Positions 58,206 through 64,000 of a stretch of 64,000 nucleotides of DNA are shown here, in pieces (the stretch's first letter is position 1; each line of letters opens with the position of its first letter). A program made the position numbers and the translations under genes. The stretch is from DASZUK01 sp963844575. Lineage in GTDB: Bacteria > Actinomycetota > Acidimicrobiia > Acidimicrobiales > RAAP-2. Where the stretch lies: positions 682,001 to 746,000 of the forward strand of contig CAWJOU010000005.1 in the NCBI GenBank assembly GCA_963844575.1. Reading direction: 5' to 3'. The notes under the pieces were generated by a model. It made no database searches. It was not told where the DNA came from and saw only the letters and a program-made list of their open reading frames with translations.

Positions 58206-59285
58206 GTGCCGACGGCGCCGGCGAGCGCCGGTGGAGCAACGTACGCCGGCGCCGGCGTCGACATCGCCGCCGGTGACGCCGCGGTCGACCGGATCAAGGG
58301 CCTGGTCGCCAGCACCACCCGCCCGGGCGTGCTGGGGGGTATCGGCGGCTTCGGCGGGCTCTTCGCCCTCGACACCGACCGGTACCGCCAACCGGTACTG
58401 GTGTCCGCCACCGACGGCGTCGGCACCAAGCTGCTGGTCGCCCGGGCCACCGGCCGCTACGGGACCGTCGGCATCGACCTCGTGGCGATGTGCGTGGACG
58501 ATCTGGTCTGCTCCGGGGCCGAACCGCTGTTCTTCTTGGACTACGTGGCCGTCGGCCGGCTCGTCCCCGACCGGATCGAAGAGGTGGTCGCCGGCGTCGC
58601 CGACGGCTGCCGGCAGGCCGGCTGCGCGCTGATCGGCGGCGAGACGGCCGAGCACCCGGGCGCGATGGCCGACGACGACCTCGACCTGGCCGGCTTCGCC
58701 GTCGGCGTCGTCGAGCGCGGCCACGAGCTCGGGCCCGACCGGGTCCGCCCGGGCGACGTGCTCGTCGGGCTGCCGTCGCCGGGGCTGCGGTCGAACGGCT
58801 ACACGCTGGCCCGCCACGTGCTGCTCGAGCGGGCCGCCCTGGCGCTCGACGGGCCGGCGTGGGCGGGGGCCGAGCAGTCGCTGGCCGACGAGCTGCTCCG
58901 GCCGTCGGTGATCTACGCCCCCGCCGTCCTGGCCGCCATCGCCGCCGGGGCGGCTGCCGTCGGAGAGAGCGGCGGGGTGCACGCCGGCGCCCACATCACC
59001 GGGGGCGGTATTCCCGGCAACCTGGTGCGGGTGCTCCCGCCCGACTGCGACGCCCGGCTCGACCGGCGGGGCTGGACGGTGCCGCCGATCTTCGGTGAGG
59101 TCGCCCGGCTGGGCGAGGTGGCCGACGACGAGATGGCTCGGGTGTTCAACCTCGGGCTCGGCATGGTGCTGGTGGTGGACCAGCAGGCCGGCGAGGCCGT
59201 CCTGGCCGCGCTGGCCGATGCCGGACAGGAGGCGGCCGTCGTCGGTGCGGTCGTCGGCGGATCGGGAAAGGTGGACCTGCGATGA
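58206..59285 (+). CDS. purM: Phosphoribosylformylglycinamidine cyclo-ligase (AIRS)
   Basis: A 359-residue enzyme forming aminoimidazole ribotide. YAGAGVDIAAGD at the N-terminus, VSATDGVGTKLLVA, GGETAEHPG and HITGGGIPGNLVRVLP are the family motifs. Start at GTG 58206, 8 bp after purF. It overlaps pyrE by 4 bp (ATGA). Confidence 0.97.
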   Translation: MPTAPASAGGATYAGAGVDIAAGDAAVDRIKGLVASTTRPGVLGGIGGFGGLFALDTDRYRQPVLVSATDGVGTKLLVARATGRYGTVGIDLVAMCVDDLVCSGAEPLFFLDYVAVGRLVPDRIEEVVAGVADGCRQAGCALIGGETAEHPGAMADDDLDLAGFAVGVVERGHELGPDRVRPGDVLVGLPSPGLRSNGYTLARHVLLERAALALDGPAWAGAEQSLADELLRPSVIYAPAVLAAIAAGAAAVGESGGVHAGAHITGGGIPGNLVRVLPPDCDARLDRRGWTVPPIFGEVARLGEVADDEMARVFNLGLGMVLVVDQQAGEAVLAALADAGQEAAVVGAVVGGSGKVDLR

Positions 59286-59923
59286 ACGACGACGGATCGG
59301 CCGGGTTGGCTGGGTCGGCGGCGGCGCTGCCGCCGACGGCGTTTGCCGCGTTGCGGGACCATCTACTGACGCACTCGGTGCGCCGGGGCGACTTCGTGCT
59401 GAAGTCCGGCAAGCGCAGCCGCTGGTTCATCGACTCCAAGCAGACGGTCTGCCGTCCCGAGGCGATGCTGCTGGTGGCCGACGCGGTGCTGTCGGTCGTG
59501 CCGGACGACGCGACGGCGATCGGCGGGCTGACGATGGGCGCCGACCCGGTCGCGTTCGTGACGGCCGGCGTCGCGGCGACCCGGGGCCGGTCGTTGAAGG
59601 GATTCAGCGTCCGCAAGGAGGCGAAGGACCATGGCGGCGGTGGGCGGATCGCCGGCGCGCTCGACGCCGGTGATCGCGTCGTCGTGACCGAGGACACCGT
59701 GACCCGCGGCACGTCGCTGCTGGAGGCGGCGCACGCCGTACGAGAGGCGGGAGCGGAGCCGGTCCTCCTGGTGGCCGTCGTCGACCGCGGTGGCACGGTG
59801 GCCGCGATGGCCGCCGAGGAGGGCTTGCCGTTCCGGGCGGTGCTCACCGCACCGGACCTCGGCTTCCCCTACGAGGGGCTGACCGCCTCATCGCCGCGTG
59901 GCTGCGGGCCTATGGGAGGCTGA
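59282..59923 (+). CDS. pyrE: Orotate phosphoribosyltransferase
   Basis: A 213-residue pyrimidine enzyme converting orotate to OMP. FVLKSGKRSRWFIDSKQ at the N-terminus, FSVRKEAKDHG and the PRPP motif VVVTEDTVTRGTSLLEA fit PyrE. Its coupling to purM shares PRPP-dependent purine and pyrimidine synthesis on one transcript. It ends 7 bp before the RNA methyltransferase. Confidence 0.94.
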   Translation: MNDDGSAGLAGSAAALPPTAFAALRDHLLTHSVRRGDFVLKSGKRSRWFIDSKQTVCRPEAMLLVADAVLSVVPDDATAIGGLTMGADPVAFVTAGVAATRGRSLKGFSVRKEAKDHGGGGRIAGALDAGDRVVVTEDTVTRGTSLLEAAHAVREAGAEPVLLVAVVDRGGTVAAMAAEEGLPFRAVLTAPDLGFPYEGLTASSPRGCGPMGG

Positions 59924-59929
59924 CCGGTC

Positions 59930-61177
59930 ATGGAGCTCGAGGTCGGGGCGATGGCTAGTGGGGGCGGCTGCGTCGGCCGGGCGCCGGACGGCCGCGTCGT
60001 GTTCGTTCGCCACGCGCTGCCCGGTGAGCGGGTCGTCGCGGCAGTGACCGGCGAGACGAGCCGGTTCCTCCGCGCCGACGCGGTGCGCGTGCTCGAGCCG
60101 TCACCCGACCGGGTCGAGCCGCCGTGCCGGTTCGCCGGACCGGGGCGGTGCGGGGGCTGTGACTGGCAACACGTCGATCTGGCGGCGCAGCGACGGCTCA
60201 AGGCCGGGATGGTGGCCGAGCAGCTCCGGCGGATCGCCGGGATCGAACGGGACGTCGTGGTCGAGTCGGTCGCCGGGGCGCCGGACGGGCTCGGTTGGCG
60301 GACGAGGGTCCGGTTCGCGGTCGACGACCGGGGACGAATCGGCTTCCGCCGGCACCGGTCGCACGCGGTCGAGCCGGTCGACGGCTGCCGGCTGGCGTCG
60401 AAGGAGGTCGAATCGGTCGCGGTCGAGGGCCGGTCGTGGCCGGGGGTGCGAGAGATCGAGGTGTTCGGCGGCGCCAGGATCGGCGGTCGGGTGACGTCGG
60501 TCACCGGGCGGCAGCGGCGGGCGCTGGGCTCGGCGACGGCCGCCATGCTCGACGACATCGACGGCGGCCTGGTCGTCGACGGCCGGACGGTCCGCCCGCC
60601 CCGGCGGGTCGAGGTCGACGTGCTCGGCCGGCCGTTCACGGTCTCGGCCGGCGTCTTCTGGCAGGTCCATCCCGGTGCGCCGGCACTCCTGGCCGAAGCG
60701 GTCCTCGGCGCGCTCGGTCCCCGGCCCGGGGAGACGGTGGCCGACCTCTATGCCGGCGTCGGTCTCTTCGCGGTCCTCCTCGGCCGGGCCGTCGGCCGGT
60801 CCGGCTCGGTCGTCGCGGTCGAGCGTGACCGCCGGGCGTGCGCCGACGCCACGCAGAACGCGGCCGACCTGCCGCAGGTCGACGTCGTCCGGGCGACGGT
60901 GGCGCCGTCGCTGGTCGCCCGCGGCCTCGGGACGCCGGACCTCGTCGTCCTCGACCCGGCCCGCGAGGGCGCCGGCAAACCGGTCATGGCCGCCCTGGCC
61001 GAGCTCCGGCCGCCACCCCGGCGGATCGCGTACGTCTCGTGTGACGCCGCGTCGTTCGCCCGCGACATCCGCGTGCTGCTCGACGCCGGGTGGTCGATGC
61101 CGGCGCTGCGGGCGTTCGACCTCTTCCCGATGACCGAGCACGTCGAGCTGCTCGGCGTGCTCGAGCCGCCACCTTGA
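59930..61177 (+). CDS. RNA m5U methyltransferase (TrmA/RlmC/RlmD-like)
   Basis: A 415-residue protein. The N-terminal TRAM-like strand region precedes a cysteine cluster (CRFAGPGRCGGC) that in this family binds 4Fe-4S. A SAM domain follows with VADLYAGVGLFAVLLG, VAVERDRRA and LDPAREG. The catalytic Cys is in AYVSCDAASFARD. The C-terminal FDLFPMTEHVELL is typical of RumA-type uracil-5 methyltransferases. The RNA target (tRNA or 23S rRNA) cannot be told. Confidence 0.92.
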   Translation: MELEVGAMASGGGCVGRAPDGRVVFVRHALPGERVVAAVTGETSRFLRADAVRVLEPSPDRVEPPCRFAGPGRCGGCDWQHVDLAAQRRLKAGMVAEQLRRIAGIERDVVVESVAGAPDGLGWRTRVRFAVDDRGRIGFRRHRSHAVEPVDGCRLASKEVESVAVEGRSWPGVREIEVFGGARIGGRVTSVTGRQRRALGSATAAMLDDIDGGLVVDGRTVRPPRRVEVDVLGRPFTVSAGVFWQVHPGAPALLAEAVLGALGPRPGETVADLYAGVGLFAVLLGRAVGRSGSVVAVERDRRACADATQNAADLPQVDVVRATVAPSLVARGLGTPDLVVLDPAREGAGKPVMAALAELRPPPRRIAYVSCDAASFARDIRVLLDAGWSMPALRAFDLFPMTEHVELLGVLEPPP

Positions 61178-61353
61178 CGATTTTCCGATCCGAGCCAGGG
61201 TGAGCCCGATACGAACGAGGTGATGGCGTCCGAGATGGTGACCAGCGTTACCGGGTGGAGGCGTCCTCGGTGCCGAGTGAGCTGGCCCGCTCAAAGTCTT
61301 CCCAGGTGACGTCCTTCGACTGGGCGGTTGCCGGGGGGATCCATTAGAGAGAG

Positions 61354-61379
61354 CGTAGTGCCCTGGTCAGGGCACTACG
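61354..61379. terminator. Bidirectional terminator between the RNA methyltransferase and DUF4236 genes
   Basis: CGTAGTGCCCTG and CAGGGCACTACG are perfectly inverted with only GT between, a 12-bp stem. It lies between convergent genes and contains the stop codon of the DUF4236-like gene. The remaining 61178-61353 shows no gene. Confidence 0.8.
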
Positions 61380-62451
61380 GAGCCGCTCTCATGGCTGCGA
61401 TCCCGGCTGCCATCTGGGATGCGCTCTCCGGGGTCGAGAACTGCCAAATCAGGTTGAGGCCGTTCGGGGCAGTGATGACCACGTCCCCGTAGAGCATGAT
61501 GGGGATCTGCCGGTTGTTCTTGAAGCGCCGGTCCGGACCCCCTTTCACGTTCACGTAGGTCCAGGTCGTGTCCACCTGGCGACTGTCCCTGGGCACCGTG
61601 CCGGACTCGATGAACCGCTCGGGACTGTTCGCGACGCGTACGTCCCGGTAGGCGATTTCTGCGTACGTCTTGCCGTCCTTGACGAGGATCCGGTCAGGCA
61701 ACAGGTAGACGCTCCGTGACTTCGACTCGACCGAAGGCACCGAGATGTTCGTCTTGAGGACCTTGGGCCCGTTGGTGGACAGGCTGATGGGGACGCGCTT
61801 GACGAGCGAAGAGGCGCCGGCGTTGACCTTGCGCTGATAAGTAGTCCGGACGGCGCCGGCAGCGACGACACGCCACACCCTCTGACAGGACGTGGCATGT
61901 CCGAATCGGTCGATCAGCGACTGGTACCGCACGGCCGACTGGTCGTTGACGTCGTAGAAGACGACAACGGACTTCCGAGCGCCGTCCCACTGGTGAAGCC
62001 AGATCGCCCCCATGGCGGTGACGAGGAGAACGACACCACCGGCGACGGGGGAGCGTTCGACGGCCAGGGCCACGATCAATCCGACAACGACGAGGATCGG
62101 TGCCAGTGCGATCTGCTTCTCGGCGGCGTTGATCTGCGCGAGCAGTTCGCTGGAAGAAGAGGAGGACATCTGGTGGGCGGTTGCTCCGGCGACGTCCTCA
62201 AGGAGTACCTCGCTCGGGGGTGGGGGGGATGCGTAGCCTGGAGCGACGGCGGGGCTTCGGGAAGCGCGGTGGCGGGTGCCACCAAGGGATGCTCGGTAGT
62301 ACACCCCGTGGCGCCCCATATGGACGTAGTTTCCCCTGGGTCCATGACCGACTCGGAGACCGGGAACACCGGCCGAGACGCCGACCCCGGATTTCGACAG
62401 GTTGACTCGAAACGGCCCTGCCTTCAGGCTCTTGCGGACGTAGAAGCCCAT
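61375..62451 (-). CDS. DUF4236-like membrane protein
   Basis: A 358-residue protein. The N-terminus MGFYVRKSLKAGPFRVNLSKSGVG and PGLRVGHGPRGNYVHMGRHGVYYR match the DUF4236 module. After a Pro/Ser linker come two hydrophobic helices (about residues 115-150: IALAPILVVVGLIVALAV and GGVVLLVTAMGAIWL), then a beta-rich C-terminal domain with YLLPDRILVKDG and an AYRDV strand. It starts inside the last 28 bp of the nuclease-like gene, so the two are coupled. Function unknown. Confidence 0.8.
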   Translation of the reverse strand: MGFYVRKSLKAGPFRVNLSKSGVGVSAGVPGLRVGHGPRGNYVHMGRHGVYYRASLGGTRHRASRSPAVAPGYASPPPPSEVLLEDVAGATAHQMSSSSSSELLAQINAAEKQIALAPILVVVGLIVALAVERSPVAGGVVLLVTAMGAIWLHQWDGARKSVVVFYDVNDQSAVRYQSLIDRFGHATSCQRVWRVVAAGAVRTTYQRKVNAGASSLVKRVPISLSTNGPKVLKTNISVPSVESKSRSVYLLPDRILVKDGKTYAEIAYRDVRVANSPERFIESGTVPRDSRQVDTTWTYVNVKGGPDRRFKNNRQIPIMLYGDVVITAPNGLNLIWQFSTPESASQMAAGIAAMRAAP

Positions 62452-63965
62452 GTGCGCGGTTCCGTTCGGTTGCCGTGAGACGCTGGAGATGCTCCGTCGT
62501 CGACATCTCGAAACCGATCCATCGGCCCCGAGATGGTCAGGACGGGAGGCGACTCGCCAGGCGGTTGGTGCTCCGTCAGCGCGTCGCGATTCGAGTTCAC
62601 GATCCTGGTCTCCAGGCTGGTGTCGAGTGGCGTAGAAAGGCCTCCGCCACCCCCCCCTTCCGTGGTCGCAGGTTTCTCGTCAAAATTGGTCGCATGTCCG
62701 TTGTGTGGCTTCGGAGCCGGTGCGGACCATTCCCTCAAGTACTGGCCGACGTCAGTGTAGAAGCGATCGACAAGGGCGGTGACGGAGTCGACGAACGAAC
62801 CCTTGCCCTGACCCCGTTTCGATCCGGCGGGCTGGCTCAGGGTGAGCTTGAAGGATCGAACGTCGGACTTGGGGTCTTCGAGGAGCTGCTTCGGGTCCTC
62901 TCGGAGAGCGGCGAGGGTATGGGTACGCCCAGGGTCCTTCGAGCGGACCGTCACTGCCGAGATGAGCAGGCCGGGTGTGGCGTTCGCCAGTTGGCGCAAA
63001 AGCCACGTCACACGGGCACTGGGACGGACGGTCAAAGGTGCACCGATTGACGACGAGCAGTCGACTCGGTTGGCCCGCAAATCAACGACGATGTCGATGG
63101 GCGCGGCTGCGTGTGGAACGACGAGGGATCCGGCGAGCGACCCAGTCCTGGCCAATAGGGCTGCCTGCGCCTGGATGCGGCCGACGTGGTTGTCGCGCTG
63201 TCGACGGGTCAGGCGCTGCTGCACGTGGGTGTTCAGTCTTCGTGACAGCTTCATGCCGCAGAAGGTCATGAGCTGGTCGAAGCGTGAGACCACGTCGAGG
63301 GTTTCCTCGTCCCCGGCTCGAGTGGTCCCCTGAGCGGCCGAGTTGCGGATACTGACCCAGGACGAGCCCATGTCGTCGAAGTCCAATGCGCCGGCCTTCG
63401 GCTCCTCCAGGTAGCGGATGAACTCCGAGAGAATCCAGGCCTGGTCGCGGTCGGATACCGCCTTCGTGGCTTGCTGGATGAGGGCTTCGGTGTGAATCCG
63501 GCTCCAGGAGATGTGGTGGAGCTTCACCTTCTTCGTCTTGCGTCCGTCCACGACTACCGGGTGGACACCGGGCGTCGGCTCCACCTGATGACTGATGGTG
63601 ATGACGGCGTCGATGCCCTGCTCTCTGGCGACGTCGAGGTAGTTGACGATCTGGTCGGCCTTCAGGTCGACATGTGCGGTCTTCACCTCGACGAGTGCGG
63701 TCCAGATCTTCTTGCCGCGGGTGACCCGTACCAGCCCGTCCGGTTGGAACGCCCTGCCGTCGCCCATGAACCGGACCTCGATGAACGTTTCGAGGGTGCC
63801 GACCGGGGCGCCACATCGTGCGGTGAGCACCCGGCCGAACTCGTTCACCGACTTCATAACGGCGAGCAACGCCGAGGTCGCCCGGCGTTCCTGCTCATCC
63901 GGCCCTCCGATCCCGGTAGTGGGGAACAGCCGAGCCAGCTGCCACTTGTCGCTATCGAGCGCCAT
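62424..63965 (-). CDS. PD-(D/E)XK nuclease-like protein of unknown function
   Basis: About 513 residues from ATG 63965 (MALDSDKWQLARLF), preceded by AAGAGGGG. Residues about 70-95 read FQPDGLVRV then TALVEVKTA, giving the Asp ... Glu-x-Lys of the PD-(D/E)XK core. A helix with QIVNYLDVAREQGIDAVITIS follows, as in restriction-type nucleases. The central and C-terminal parts (FDQLMTFCGMKLSRRL, and a Gly-rich linker GGGGGG near residue 450) are not recognised. It overlaps the DUF4236-like gene. A DNA-cleaving role is inferred from the motif only. The upstream promoter lies at or beyond the window edge. Confidence 0.65.
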   Translation of the reverse strand: MALDSDKWQLARLFPTTGIGGPDEQERRATSALLAVMKSVNEFGRVLTARCGAPVGTLETFIEVRFMGDGRAFQPDGLVRVTRGKKIWTALVEVKTAHVDLKADQIVNYLDVAREQGIDAVITISHQVEPTPGVHPVVVDGRKTKKVKLHHISWSRIHTEALIQQATKAVSDRDQAWILSEFIRYLEEPKAGALDFDDMGSSWVSIRNSAAQGTTRAGDEETLDVVSRFDQLMTFCGMKLSRRLNTHVQQRLTRRQRDNHVGRIQAQAALLARTGSLAGSLVVPHAAAPIDIVVDLRANRVDCSSSIGAPLTVRPSARVTWLLRQLANATPGLLISAVTVRSKDPGRTHTLAALREDPKQLLEDPKSDVRSFKLTLSQPAGSKRGQGKGSFVDSVTALVDRFYTDVGQYLREWSAPAPKPHNGHATNFDEKPATTEGGGGGGLSTPLDTSLETRIVNSNRDALTEHQPPGESPPVLTISGPMDRFRDVDDGASPASHGNRTEPRTWASTSARA

Positions 63966-64000
63966 TTGAAAACCCCTCTTATATCGACAGAGCTGCAATT

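Overview
The window reads as chromosomal DNA of a high-GC actinobacterium. The dense G/C-rich coding, the frequent GTG starts, the F420 genes (cofD/fbiA, a luciferase-like F420 oxidoreductase, split-barrel PPOX proteins), an M. tuberculosis-like dCTP deaminase, an HspR-type dnaK operon and the separate purS/purQ/purL set all point that way. An acidimicrobial lineage is my best guess, but that is inference from gene content. No rRNA, CRISPR array or insertion sequence was seen.

Layout. 1-10.4 kb: luciferase-like oxidoreductase, UvrD-type helicase with an HRDC tail, two SDRs, an Old-Yellow-Enzyme homologue with an EntS-like MFS exporter, a peroxiredoxin, and an OmpR-type response regulator downstream of a two-unit PHO-box-like element. 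10.4-17.9 kb: N-acyl-D-amino-acid deacylase, DoxX protein, an SsuBC/TauBC-like ABC importer with an NMT1-like binding protein, then cofD and a divergent GntR regulator. The same 10-bp sequence lies in front of the importer's binding protein and between cofD and the regulator. 17.3-22 kb: beta carbonic anhydrase and two DHA2-type MFS exporters with a MarR regulator; the second exporter is frameshifted. 22.1-23.5 kb: a two-gene HTH plus nucleotidyltransferase module resembling an AbiE-type toxin-antitoxin.

23.685-31.553 kb is an integrated genomic island. A complete tRNA-Gly(CCC) at its right end and a 42-bp exact copy of the tRNA 3' half at its left end form the direct repeats. A truncated tyrosine integrase sits beside the tRNA, and 11-bp repeats near both ends look like integrase arm sites. 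The cargo is a translationally coupled three-gene cassette: MmeI-like N6 DNA methylase, superfamily 2 helicase and GIY-YIG nuclease. This is the best candidate in the window for a little-described defence system. A frameshifted HNH-like gene and a small unknown gene lie beside it.

31.6-40 kb: dcd, a large membrane Fe-S (CCG-domain) oxidoreductase, an F420-type PPOX protein, a cyclic-nucleotide-binding protein, two small membrane proteins, amt-glnK behind a four-box GlnR-like operator, and phosphoglycerate mutase. 40-46.7 kb: dnaK-grpE-dnaJ-hspR-clpB behind a HAIR-like element; clpB carries three frameshifts. 46.7-61.2 kb: a purine gene cluster (purA, purD, purB, purC, purS, purQ, purL, purF, purM) with pyrE and an RNA uracil methyltransferase, interrupted by two opposite-strand genes. 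61.3-64 kb: a DUF4236-like membrane protein overlapping a PD-(D/E)XK-like nuclease gene.

Several genes (clpB, the second MFS, the HNH gene) need frame changes to read through. Either this genome is decaying at these loci or the underlying sequence has indel errors; the sequence alone cannot decide.
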